NCBI RefSeq assembly: GCF_003457605.1
Contig: NZ_QRAN01000021.1
Location: 1 to 64,000, forward strand
DNA: 64,000 nt
Source: Seongchinamella sediminis
GTDB lineage: Bacteria; Pseudomonadota; Gammaproteobacteria; Pseudomonadales; Halieaceae
Direction: 5' to 3'
Below are positions 9,230 through 17,117 of this stretch, piece by piece; position 1 is the first letter of the stretch; each line of letters opens with the position of its first letter. The notes under the pieces were generated by a model that was not told the origin of the DNA, made no database searches, and worked only from the letters and a program-made list of their open reading frames with translations. Position numbers and translations under genes: made by a program.

Positions 9230-9390
9230 CCGCCGCTGGCGCTGAAAGCCCTGTACGGCAGCAGCCAGCGGCCCGCATCCCTCGTCAATTGTGCATTGTC
9301 CAGGGCGATGACATCATCGTCAGGCGTGGTCTTTTCCCGGTTTCAGCCCGTTAATTGCGTGCTCGCAAGGCGCAGCAGAGAGGATAAGGA

Positions 9391-9894
9391 ATGACAGCCA
9401 CAAACCAGCCGAAAGTTGCCGTGGTCATGGGCTCAAAAAGCGATTGGCCAACCATGAGTGAGGCCGCCGGAATCATGGATCGACTCGGTGTCGATTACCA
9501 CGTGGAAGTGGTGTCGGCCCACCGCACCCCGGACAAATTGATGAGTTTTGCCGCCAGTGCCCGGGACAACGGCTTCGATGTGATTATCGCCGGTGCCGGT
9601 GGAGCCGCCCACTTGCCCGGTATGATTGCCGCCAAGACCCCATTGCCGGTGCTGGGCGTGCCCGTGCAGAGCAAGGCCCTGAATGGCCAGGACAGCCTGC
9701 TGTCCATCGTGCAGATGCCGCGCGGCGTGGCCGTGGGCACGCTGGCTATTGGAGGCGCCGGTGCTTTCAACGCCGGCCTGATGGCCTGCCAGATCCTGGC
9801 CCTGCACGACGCTCTGCTTGCGGACAGGCTCGGTTCCTTCCGTGCGCAGCAAACACAGGACGTACTTGATAATCCCGATCCACGCGAGCAGTAG
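9391..9894 (+). CDS. purE: N5-carboxyaminoimidazole ribonucleotide mutase
   Basis: Predicted 167-aa class I PurE, which converts N5-CAIR to CAIR in purine synthesis, in the cytoplasm. Seen in sequence: [14 protein letters not shown] at the N-terminus, SAHRTPD with the catalytic His, [11 protein letters not shown], and [16 protein letters not shown], all family signatures. Length is typical. GAGAGGATAAGG precedes the ATG. purK follows after 15 bp, so the two form an operon from the promoter at 9201-9229. Confidence 0.96.
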   Translation: MTATNQPKVAVVMGSKSDWPTMSEAAGIMDRLGVDYHVEVVSAHRTPDKLMSFAASARDNGFDVIIAGAGGAAHLPGMIAAKTPLPVLGVPVQSKALNGQDSLLSIVQMPRGVAVGTLAIGGAGAFNAGLMACQILALHDALLADRLGSFRAQQTQDVLDNPDPREQ

Positions 9895-9909
9895 AGAGCC
9901 ACAGTTACC

Positions 9910-10995
9910 ATGAAAGACGTTTGGGTGATTGGCGCCGGACAACTGGGCCGGATGATGAAGTATGCCGGCACGCCGCTGGGTATTAACGTGCACCCGGTCA
10001 ATGTGGATGATCCCGATCTTGCGGCACCAGCACTGGGTGACGATGCCATCGTTACCGCCGAGCGCGAACTGTGGCCGCAAACCCCCTCCGGCATGGCCTT
10101 GCAGGCCCACCCCAATTTCCGCAACAGCACCGTATTCGGCCGCACCGCGGATCGCAAGACGCAGAAAGAGCTGATTGATTCCCTGGGGGTCGCCACTGCG
10201 AAGTGGCTTAACGTGGCTGCGGCCACTGACGCCGCGCAGTGCTTTGCCGCCCTGGGGGATACCGTCCTGCTCAAGCGCCGTTCCGGTGGCTACGATGGCC
10301 GTGGCCAGTTGTGGCTGAAGCAAAGCGAGAACGATGAGATTCCCGGTGACTGGAAAAACAGCGCAATCGCCGAGGAGAAATGCCCCTTCGACGAGGAAAT
10401 GTCACTGGTGGGCGCCCGTACCGACAGCGGCGAGCTGGTCTTTTATCCCCTGACCCTCAACCTGCATGTCGATGGCATTTTGATGGCGTCAATTTCGCCT
10501 TTGCCGCGTCTCGAGCACCTCCAGGCCCAGGCCGAGGAGATGCTGGGCGCCATCCTCAACGAGCTTCAGTATGTGGGCGTCATGGCGATGGAGTGCTTCC
10601 GTATCGGTGACAAACTGATTGTCAATGAACTGGCGCCACGGGTGCACAACAGCGGCCACTGGACCCAGGCCGGGGCCAGTATCAGCCAGTTCGAGATGCA
10701 CCTGCGGGCGATTACCCGGCTGCCGCTGCCCAGGCCCATTGTGCGCAATACCTCGGTGATGATTAACCTGATCGGCATCGACTACGACGAGTCCTGGCTC
10801 AGCTACGCAGATACCCAGTTGCACTGGTACAACAAGGCGGTGCGGCCGGGGCGGAAAGTCGGCCATATCAACATCAATGACGGCAGTATTGAGTACCTCT
10901 GCCGGGCGCTGGACCACCTCCAGTCCCACCTGAGCGACAATTACCTCGAGGTGGTGGACTGGGTGCGCGCGCAACTGCAGCGGCTTAACGCCTAG
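9910..10995 (+). CDS. purK: N5-carboxyaminoimidazole ribonucleotide synthase
   Basis: Predicted 361-aa ATP-grasp enzyme that makes N5-CAIR from AIR, bicarbonate and ATP, feeding PurE next door. Visible are the N-terminal VIGAGQLGRMM nucleotide-fold motif, LLKRRSGGYDGRGQ of the ATP-grasp fold, EEKCPFDEEMSL, and NELAPRVHNSGHWTQ followed by SQFEMHLRAI, all PurK signatures. Length fits the family. The last 30 codons look normal and no gene follows on this strand. Confidence 0.96.
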   Translation: MKDVWVIGAGQLGRMMKYAGTPLGINVHPVNVDDPDLAAPALGDDAIVTAERELWPQTPSGMALQAHPNFRNSTVFGRTADRKTQKELIDSLGVATAKWLNVAAATDAAQCFAALGDTVLLKRRSGGYDGRGQLWLKQSENDEIPGDWKNSAIAEEKCPFDEEMSLVGARTDSGELVFYPLTLNLHVDGILMASISPLPRLEHLQAQAEEMLGAILNELQYVGVMAMECFRIGDKLIVNELAPRVHNSGHWTQAGASISQFEMHLRAITRLPLPRPIVRNTSVMINLIGIDYDESWLSYADTQLHWYNKAVRPGRKVGHININDGSIEYLCRALDHLQSHLSDNYLEVVDWVRAQLQRLNA

Positions 10996-10998
10996 ACT

Positions 10999-11856
10999 TC
11001 AACCTGGCGCGGCGGCGTGCTGTATCGACATGAACAGCAGCCTGACCTTGCCCAGGCGCAACTCGTCGCCGTCTTCCAGCGCGGCCCTGGCGACCGGTTT
11101 GCCATTCAGCCGGGTGCCATTGGTGGAATTACTGTCCGCGACAAACCATTGGCCGGTGTCGCGGGAAATCAGGGCGTGCCTGGATGAGATGGTTGCCTCG
11201 TCGATGGCCACATCGCTGCCAGCCGAGCGGCCGATTACCCAGGCGCTCTGGCCGGCTTTCAGGGGAAACAGCGTGTTGCGGCCCTGGTCGCTGACGACCA
11301 TCAACACGCCATCGGTATGATCTCCCGCGATCGACTGGCGGGTCATTTCCTCGGCAAGGATGTCCAGCGGCTCGCGCGCCGCGGGTTTGCCGACCAGGGC
11401 AACATCTTCCGCAGTCCAGCCCGGGGGCATGGGGAAGGGCATGCGCATCCCGGTGGCGCTGGGATCGTCCTGGTCGAGGACATAGTTAGCGTCGGCAGGC
11501 GCGAGGCGGCCGCCGAGGAGGGTGAGGTGGGAATCGCTGTCCGGGGCCACGACCATGAAGTGCTGCTGGCCAATGGCGATGATGTCGCCCGCGCGCAGCT
11601 GCTCCGGTTGCCGCAGGCGTCGCCGGTTGACCAGCGTGCCATTGGTGGACTCCAGGTCCTCGATAGTAAGCCGGTCGCCAGCAACCCGGATGCGGGCGTG
11701 ACGGCGCGAGGCCTCAGTGGAATCGACCACAATCTCACAGTCCCGCTTGCGCCCCAGGGTAATGGAGTCGGCGATCAGGGGGATGCTCTCGTTGGTGCTC
11801 ATGTTCCTGAGCAAAAAATGGCCAGTCATGGGGAGATTATTGCCGATTCCCGGCAA
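10999..11856 (-). CDS. Protein with two FHA domains
   Basis: Predicted 285-aa protein with two forkhead-associated domains, which bind phosphothreonine peptides. The first covers roughly residues 25-100 (LGRKRDCEIVVD, SRRHARI, ESTNGTLVN); the second covers about 195-275 (VIGRSAGSDVAID, SSRHALI, NSTNGTRLNG). Both keep the Gly-Arg, Ser-Arg-His and Asn-Gly residues that contact phosphate. The middle linker is acidic and unstructured. The TTG start at 11856 has GGGAG about 9 nt upstream; an ATG at 11829 is an alternative. No kinase or phosphatase is adjacent, so its partner is unknown. It converges on purK, leaving a 3-bp gap. Confidence 0.8.
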   Translation of the reverse strand: MPGIGNNLPMTGHFLLRNMSTNESIPLIADSITLGRKRDCEIVVDSTEASRRHARIRVAGDRLTIEDLESTNGTLVNRRRLRQPEQLRAGDIIAIGQQHFMVVAPDSDSHLTLLGGRLAPADANYVLDQDDPSATGMRMPFPMPPGWTAEDVALVGKPAAREPLDILAEEMTRQSIAGDHTDGVLMVVSDQGRNTLFPLKAGQSAWVIGRSAGSDVAIDEATISSRHALISRDTGQWFVADSNSTNGTRLNGKPVARAALEDGDELRLGKVRLLFMSIQHAAAPG

Positions 11857-11925
11857 AGTTGAAATCTCCCGCCCAGGATTTGATGAATTGTGATGGCCGG
11901 CGAATGTCGACGCCTGCCGTCAGTA

Positions 11926-12105
11926 TCAGGGCTTGCCCTGCAGTTTGTGGGCTTTGCGTATCGCCGCCGCCTGGGCGATTTTGCCCTCGCGCAGCAGGGC
12001 CCGGCGGCGCGCATGGAGCGATGGCCCGTCCTTGCCCTTGCTGATGCGGGCAGTATGCCCGTCAGTGGCGCGATAAGCGGAGAAGGCGCTGGCGAAACTC
12101 CTCAT
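11926..12105 (-). CDS. Small basic protein, unknown function
   Basis: A 59-codon frame starts with ATG at 12105, overlapping the TGA of the preceding small gene as ATGA, the usual sign of translational coupling. The product is strongly basic toward its C-terminus (HARRRALLRE, AAAIRKAHKLQGKP), with no membrane segment or cysteine. I do not recognise a family. The coupled start and codon use like the neighbours argue for a real gene; its shortness argues for caution. Confidence 0.5.
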   Translation of the reverse strand: MRSFASAFSAYRATDGHTARISKGKDGPSLHARRRALLREGKIAQAAAIRKAHKLQGKP

Positions 12106-12296
12106 GACTGACGCCCCCTGCTGCTTGTATGTTGCCCGCTGCGGTTAAGTGCCAGCCTCAGTTGTGGGTCGCCGGCGTGTGCTGGCGCTGCTGAATCGTG
12201 CAGTGCCTGGTCGAGAGTCTGCACCGCCCGCTCAATGGTTTCGCGCTCGCACATGGGTTGTTGCGCAACGACCACGTCGGTAGCGAAGCTGCTCAT
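12102..12296 (-). CDS. Small hypothetical protein
   Basis: A 64-aa frame with an excellent ribosome site (GAGGAGG 8 nt before the ATG at 12296). The sequence is MSSFATDVVVAQQPMCERET then an amphipathic helix (IERAVQTLDQALHD) and a polar, basic tail. No known domain is recognised. It is followed by the overlapping gene at 11926-12105, so the two are translated together. An ORF from 12365 also exists, but the Shine-Dalgarno sequence selects the inner start. Confidence 0.55.
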   Translation of the reverse strand: MSSFATDVVVAQQPMCERETIERAVQTLDQALHDSAAPAHAGDPQLRLALNRSGQHTSSRGRQS

Positions 12297-12342
12297 AAAG
12301 CCTCCTCTGTAGTGACAACTCATCTTATTGGCAGCAACAACT

Positions 12343-12513
12343 ATGCCAGCAGTCGAAGACAGCAATAATACGGCCGCAAGCCTCTGTTATCACTGCAAAA
12401 ATCAAATAGCGCCGGGGAGGGCAGAGGTGCTGTCGCCTGGCTCGGGGCCGTGTAAAAACTGCAAAGCCCTGGTAATTTCTACAAGCGGAGTGGTCGCTGG
12501 CGCCCGGCCCTAG
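12343..12513 (+). CDS. Possible small zinc-ribbon protein
   Basis: A 56-aa frame contains two CxxC knuckles, CYHC and CKNC, separated by about 20 residues, the spacing of a small zinc ribbon. It runs convergent to the cardiolipin synthase gene and overlaps its last 4 bases. No clear Shine-Dalgarno precedes the ATG at 12343; a TTG at 12328 is an alternative. The paired knuckles are unlikely by chance in a random frame of this length, but I cannot confirm expression. Confidence 0.4.
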   Translation: MPAVEDSNNTAASLCYHCKNQIAPGRAEVLSPGSGPCKNCKALVISTSGVVAGARP

Positions 12514-13937
12514 AGAACCGGCGAGGCCAGTCGCGAAAGTTTCACGCCCAGCTGCCACCAAAGGGGACGCTGGGCCAGGGTGTCCGGGTCTATCGGCTCG
12601 GCGTGGGCAAAGTCCCGTTCGAACATCGCCGCCATCTCGGTCGCGAATTGCTCGTCCACGATAATGGCGGCCACCTCGAAATTCAGGCGGAACGAACGGT
12701 TATCGAAATTGTGGGTGCCGACGCTGGCCACCCGCTTGTCGATCAGCATGACTTTTTCGTGAAGGAAGCCGGGTGTGTAGGCGTAGAAGCGAATACCCAG
12801 GCCGCGCAGTTTTTCAATGTAATGAAATGCCGCCAGGTAAACGGGCAGGCTGTCCGGTTTGCCGGTGGTAATGATGCGCACGTCAACACCGCGCAGGGCC
12901 GCCAGGACCAGTGCCTTCATAACAGCCTCGTCAGGGACGAAGTAGGGCGCAGACAGCCAGATGCGCTCCTGGGCACTATTGAGCGCGGCCACGAAATACA
13001 GGCTCGCTCTCTCCAGTTGCCCGGTGGGTGCCGTGGGCAGGATCATGACCGTTTGTTCGCCCCCGGGTGCCGGCGTCCAGTTCAAGTCCGGGATCCTGCG
13101 CGTTGCCCAGTACCAGTCGGACAGTATCGCCAGTTGCACCTGCAGTGCCGCGGGGCCCTCGATTTTCACGTGGGTGTCGCGCCAGGGGCTGAAGTCCGGG
13201 TCCAGCCCCAGGTACTCGTCGCCCACGTTGTGACCGCCAATCCAGGCGCTTTTGCCGTCAACCACCACCATTTTGCGGTGGTTGCGGAAATTGAGCTGGA
13301 AGCGGTTGCCCCAGCCCTGAGTTGGCTTGAAGGAACTGACCTCGACGCCGGCGGTAAGCAGACTCTGAACGTAGGTCTCCGGCAGACCGGAACTGCCTAC
13401 CTCGTCATAGAGGACGATTACCTGCACCCCCGCGCGGGCCCGCTCCACCAGCGCGTTTTTGACCCGGTTGCCGAGGCCGTCATCGTGGATCATGTAGAAC
13501 TGGAACAGAACGTAGTGCTCCGCCCCGGCGATGCCCGCGAGGATGCTGTCGAAGGTGTCAGCGCCATCGACCAGCAGCTCTACCGCGTTGCCTCCAACGG
13601 GGGCATTGTCAGACAGCTGGTACACCGCGTTTTGCCACGAGGGGACTTCGCTCTTCGGCAGCTCCCACGGAGCCAGGTCCTGGCCGTACTCATCCAGCAG
13701 GCGATCGATCTCGTCGGCCCGTTCCTCGAAGGCCTCGAGCATGCCTTCAAAACGGTTGCGGCCAAACACGGCGTAGGCAGGGACGGCGACAAAAGGCATG
13801 CTCACCAGCGACACGGTCCAGGCCACGGCACCTGTCGAGGTCCGGGTAGTCAGTGCCGCGTGCATGGCCATCACAATACCGGTGATGTAAAAGAATGTGA
13901 TGACTATTCCGATCATACGCTGCTTGCTGAATTTCAT
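12510..13937 (-). CDS. cls: Cardiolipin synthase, phospholipase D superfamily
   Basis: Predicted enzyme that condenses phosphatidylglycerol into cardiolipin at the inner membrane. From the ATG at 13937 it is 475 aa: two N-terminal transmembrane helices (IGIVITFFYITGIVMA and a second around AWTVSLVSMPFVAV), then two HKD phospholipase D motifs. The first reads RNHRKMVVVDG with GGHN downstream; the second reads FLHEKVMLID with GTHNFDNRS. Both carry His, Lys and Asp in order. An ORF from 14054 adds 39 polar residues, which are not typical. The gene is divergent from the AI-2E-family gene; the gap is about 130 bp with the inner start. Confidence 0.9.
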   Translation of the reverse strand: MKFSKQRMIGIVITFFYITGIVMAMHAALTTRTSTGAVAWTVSLVSMPFVAVPAYAVFGRNRFEGMLEAFEERADEIDRLLDEYGQDLAPWELPKSEVPSWQNAVYQLSDNAPVGGNAVELLVDGADTFDSILAGIAGAEHYVLFQFYMIHDDGLGNRVKNALVERARAGVQVIVLYDEVGSSGLPETYVQSLLTAGVEVSSFKPTQGWGNRFQLNFRNHRKMVVVDGKSAWIGGHNVGDEYLGLDPDFSPWRDTHVKIEGPAALQVQLAILSDWYWATRRIPDLNWTPAPGGEQTVMILPTAPTGQLERASLYFVAALNSAQERIWLSAPYFVPDEAVMKALVLAALRGVDVRIITTGKPDSLPVYLAAFHYIEKLRGLGIRFYAYTPGFLHEKVMLIDKRVASVGTHNFDNRSFRLNFEVAAIIVDEQFATEMAAMFERDFAHAEPIDPDTLAQRPLWWQLGVKLSRLASPVL

Positions 13938-14064
13938 GTGCTCGCTGCCTGGCTGTTGCGTTGAGTATCCTGTTCCAGCCGACGATGCGTCCAGTTTTGC
14001 CTGATATTGCTTTGCCCGAGGGTCGGAGCCTGTATTATAGACAAACCTGTTCAAGAGTTAGTCT

Positions 14065-15144
14065 ATGTCCCTATCAAGGTCCATTCCCGGCAGCAAACCG
14101 GTGCGCGACACACTGCTGACCCTGGCCGCGCTGGTGGTTGTGCTCGCCGGCGCCCGCTACGCGTCCAACCTGCTGGTGCCGTTCCTGCTGGCGCTGTTCA
14201 TGGCGACCATTCTCAGTTCACCGATCACCCGCCTGCGTCAACGCGGGGTGGCCAACTGGCTGGCGGTGTCCATCGTTGCCTCCGCCGCGCTGTTATTCAT
14301 CGCCCTGGTGTTTGTCCTGCTGGGCTCGACAATCAGCGGCTTCGTGCAGATCCTGCCGGATTACGAAGAGCAGTTGCGGAATCTGTTGCGGGGCTGGCTG
14401 GACTGGCTGGACAACCGGGGTATCGAGATCAGTGGCGATGCGCTCTCCAGTGCGCTGGATCCCGGATCGGCAATGGGTTTTTTCGCCGGGTTCCTGTCCG
14501 GCCTGGGAGATACCCTCAGTAACCTGCTGCTGATTATCCTCACCGTCGTGTTCATGCTTGCCGACGCCAGTTCGCTGGGCGATAAACTGGCGGCGGGGCG
14601 GACCCCGGAAAACAGCCAGCGTATTGCCGGCTTGTCGGTGCTGGCGGTCTCCATGAACCGCTACGTAACCACCAAGACCCTGCTCAGCCTGCTCACCGGC
14701 CTGTTGATCAGCACCGGTATGTGGCTGCTGGATGTGCAGTTCGCCCTGTTGTGGGGGTTTCTCGCCTTCCTGCTGAATTTCATCCCCAACATCGGCTCGT
14801 TTATCGCCGCGGTGCCGGCGGTGCTGCTGTCCCTGCTGGAGCGTGATCCGCTGCTCACGGGCCTGATGCTGCTGCTTTACCTGCTGGTGAATACCCTGGT
14901 GGGCAATGTGATCGAACCCCGGGTTATGGGCCAGCGCCTGGGGCTGTCGACACTGGCGGTGTTTCTGTCACTGATTTTCTGGGGCTGGATGTTCGGCCCG
15001 GTGGGGATGCTGCTGTCGGTGCCGCTGACCATGGTGATCAAGTTTGTCGCCGAGCAGCAGCCCGGCAGCGCCTGGTTCGCGGTATTGATCTCCAAGCCTG
15101 AACCCCTGCCAGCGCCGGACAGCGAGGGTGATTCCTCAGGCTGA
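14065..15144 (+). CDS. AI-2E/PerM-family transporter
   Basis: Predicted 359-aa inner-membrane protein of the AI-2E transporter (PerM/TqsA) superfamily. Hydrophobic segments are visible near the N-terminus (LLTLAALVVVLAGARYASNL, LVPFLLALFMATIL), a pair after them, and a C-terminal cluster ending with the family signature GNVIEPRVMGQRLGLSTL. The central soluble stretch around residues 95-140 is normal for the family. Members export the quorum signal AI-2, sodium or other small solutes; the substrate cannot be told here. The 3' end overlaps the convergent msrB gene by 9 bp. Confidence 0.87.
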   Translation: MSLSRSIPGSKPVRDTLLTLAALVVVLAGARYASNLLVPFLLALFMATILSSPITRLRQRGVANWLAVSIVASAALLFIALVFVLLGSTISGFVQILPDYEEQLRNLLRGWLDWLDNRGIEISGDALSSALDPGSAMGFFAGFLSGLGDTLSNLLLIILTVVFMLADASSLGDKLAAGRTPENSQRIAGLSVLAVSMNRYVTTKTLLSLLTGLLISTGMWLLDVQFALLWGFLAFLLNFIPNIGSFIAAVPAVLLSLLERDPLLTGLMLLLYLLVNTLVGNVIEPRVMGQRLGLSTLAVFLSLIFWGWMFGPVGMLLSVPLTMVIKFVAEQQPGSAWFAVLISKPEPLPAPDSEGDSSG

Positions 15145-15684
15145 GGGCAGGAACCTCAGAGCCACGCCGTTATTGCACCAGCGCTCCCCGGTCGGCGGCG
15201 GACCGTCCTTGAACACGTGACCCTGGTGCCCGCCGCAGCGGATGCAGTGGTACTCGGTGCGGGGCCAGATCAGCTTGAAGTCGGTCCTGGTGCCCATCGC
15301 TGCGGGGATATGGGTGAAGAAACTGGGCCAGCCGGTACCGCTGTCGTATTTCATTGCCGAACTGAACAGTGGCAGGTTGCAAGCGGCGCAGAGGAAGAGG
15401 CCGGCCCTGTGTTCGTCATTGAGGGGGCTGGTGAAAGCGCGTTCCGTGCCTTCCTCGCGCAACACATGGAAAGCCTGCTTTGACAGCAGTCGACGCCACT
15501 CCTCCGCGCTGCGTTGCAGAGTGTCGTTGGCGTCGGGCGGTGAAAAGTCCGGGGGCAACAGCTCGCGCCAGTTCTGCTGCATGCTCTCGATGTCGGCGGA
15601 CGAAGTCGCGCCGACCGGCCACGGTCGCAGGGCCAAGGCCAGAGGCAGGGACATAAATCCGCCAAGCAGGGTGCGTCTGTTCAT
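15136..15684 (-). CDS. msrB: Exported peptide-methionine (R)-S-oxide reductase
   Basis: Predicted 182-aa MsrB that repairs methionine R-sulfoxide in proteins. The catalytic half shows CAAC and CIRC zinc pairs, TGWPSFF, GGHQGHVFKDGP and RWCNNGVALRF, where the Cys is the sulfoxide-reducing residue. The N-terminus from the ATG at 15684 (MNRRTLLGGFMSLPLALA) has an Arg-Arg pair followed by a hydrophobic stretch, resembling a twin-arginine or lipoprotein-free signal, so the enzyme is probably periplasmic. An ORF from 15750 would bury this signal, so I reject it. Its divergent neighbour pcm is also exported. Confidence 0.9.
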   Translation of the reverse strand: MNRRTLLGGFMSLPLALALRPWPVGATSSADIESMQQNWRELLPPDFSPPDANDTLQRSAEEWRRLLSKQAFHVLREEGTERAFTSPLNDEHRAGLFLCAACNLPLFSSAMKYDSGTGWPSFFTHIPAAMGTRTDFKLIWPRTEYHCIRCGGHQGHVFKDGPPPTGERWCNNGVALRFLPSA

Positions 15685-15801
15685 GATTGTGTGACCGCCC
15701 CGCGGGGGAAAAATTCCGGCCCGCAGGCGTTTTTGTCCCATCATCATCACCCGCTAGTCTGTCAACAGGAATTTTTCGCCCCGGCGGTCTAGAATCAGGC
15801 T

Positions 15802-16554
15802 ATGGACAGATCGGATGGGAGAGGGCGCTGGTTGATGCCGGTGCTGCTCATGGTTGTGCTTATGTCATTGCAGACCAACGCCGGCGACAGCCAGGCACAG
15901 CGGGAGGCCATGCTGGAGGCTATCCGGCAGTCGGTGCGCGACTCCGCCGGCTATACCGGCCGCAGTGAATTGAGCCCGGCGGTGATGGCGGCGATGGGCG
16001 CCGTGCCGCGGGAGGAATTCGTGCCGCCCGCCCACCGTCACCTGGCCTACCAGAACTCGCCGCAGCCCATCGCTGCGGGGCAGACGATTTCCCAGCCCCT
16101 GATTGTCGCTCTCATGACCGACCTGCTGGATCCGCAGCCCGGTGACAGGGTGCTGGAAGTGGGTACTGGTTCCGGCTACCAGGCCGCAGTACTGGCCAAA
16201 CTGGTGGCGCATGTATACAGCATCGAGATCCACCGGCAGCTGGCGGAGGGGGCGGCGGACGTACTGCAGCGACTGGGTTACGCCAATGTGACCGTGCGCA
16301 CCGGTGACGGGTACGCTGGATGGCCGGGGCAGGCGCCGTTCGACAAAATAATCGTGACTGCTGCGCCGGAAACCATTCCGGCGCCTTTGCTCGAACAGCT
16401 GAAACCCGGCGGGAAACTGGTCATCCCCGTGGGCGCGGAGCACGGCTTCCAGGAACTGCTGCTGGTGGAGGCGGGCGCGGCCGGCGAGGCCTCCAGGCGC
16501 TCGGTATTGCCGGTGCGTTTCGTCCCGCTGACGCGGGACGATGATCTCGACTGA
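15802..16554 (+). CDS. pcm: Exported protein-L-isoaspartate O-methyltransferase
   Basis: Predicted 250-aa enzyme that methylates L-isoaspartyl residues for repair of aged proteins, using S-adenosylmethionine. Family motifs: VPREEFVP, AYQNSPQPIAAGQTISQP with the substrate loop, VLEVGTGSGYQAAVL as the SAM site, and VTAAPETIP. Unlike the usual cytoplasmic Pcm, residues 10-27 (WLMPVLLMVVLMSLQTNA) form a convincing signal peptide. A periplasmic SAM-dependent enzyme would lack its cofactor unless it is anchored facing inward, which is odd. It lies beside exported MsrB, another protein-repair enzyme. Confidence 0.9.
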   Translation: MDRSDGRGRWLMPVLLMVVLMSLQTNAGDSQAQREAMLEAIRQSVRDSAGYTGRSELSPAVMAAMGAVPREEFVPPAHRHLAYQNSPQPIAAGQTISQPLIVALMTDLLDPQPGDRVLEVGTGSGYQAAVLAKLVAHVYSIEIHRQLAEGAADVLQRLGYANVTVRTGDGYAGWPGQAPFDKIIVTAAPETIPAPLLEQLKPGGKLVIPVGAEHGFQELLLVEAGAAGEASRRSVLPVRFVPLTRDDDLD

Positions 16555-16615
16555 GCGGATTGCCGCGGGGCCCGGTAGCTGTGGTCCGCCGCGGCCGGGA
16601 AAGGAACGGCTGCCC

Positions 16616-16978
16616 CTACTGTCGGTTGATGATCTTCGGGTCGAGATCGCCGGCGGATGTCTTCAGGCAGTAGTTGTACTGCGCGCCGCCGGAGTCATCC
16701 TGGTCGGTAATGGTCAGACTGGCACCGCCGCCGGTTTCCGGCCAGCTGAACTCGGCACCCGCACCGCCATTGGGAAGGCTGTTGCCATTGGCGTCTGTCA
16801 TGGTGATCGGCGGGCTGGAGAAGGTGCCACTGGCGAGGTTCCAGGTGATGCTTTGTTGCCCCGCGCCCTGGCCCTGGAAATTGATTTCCCCGTCGGCGCC
16901 CACGCTGCCCGGCCCGGATACTTTCGCGTAGGTCGCGGATGTGCCGTTGTTTGTCACATCGATTACAAGTGTTCCCAT
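16616..16978 (-). CDS. Hypothetical beta-rich protein
   Basis: A 120-aa frame from the ATG at 16978, preceded by GAGGATTC. The product is rich in Gly, Ser, Thr and Asp with alternating hydrophobic residues (MGTLVIDVTNNGTSATYAKV at the N-terminus, ASLTITDQDDSGGAQYNYCL near the end), suggesting a small all-beta fold. It has one Cys, no signal peptide and no membrane segment. I recognise no family. It is followed on the same strand by unrelated genes more than 200 bp away. Confidence 0.55.
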   Translation of the reverse strand: MGTLVIDVTNNGTSATYAKVSGPGSVGADGEINFQGQGAGQQSITWNLASGTFSSPPITMTDANGNSLPNGGAGAEFSWPETGGGASLTITDQDDSGGAQYNYCLKTSAGDLDPKIINRQ

Positions 16979-17117
16979 GTCTGAATCCTCGCAGTTCCCT
17001 GTCAAGTTATGTGGCCGCCGGTTGGCTGACGCCGGAAATTAAGCCTAGCCCAGTCTGGCGGATATGCCAGCCAGCACATGCCGGGGTGAGAATTGCTGGC
17101 GCGGTAGTGGCGAGCTC

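Noticed and set aside
12603..13964. 453-codon open frame on the plus strand
   Set aside because: It lies antisense to the cardiolipin synthase gene, which has both HKD motifs; the long frame is a GC-rich shadow without recognisable features.
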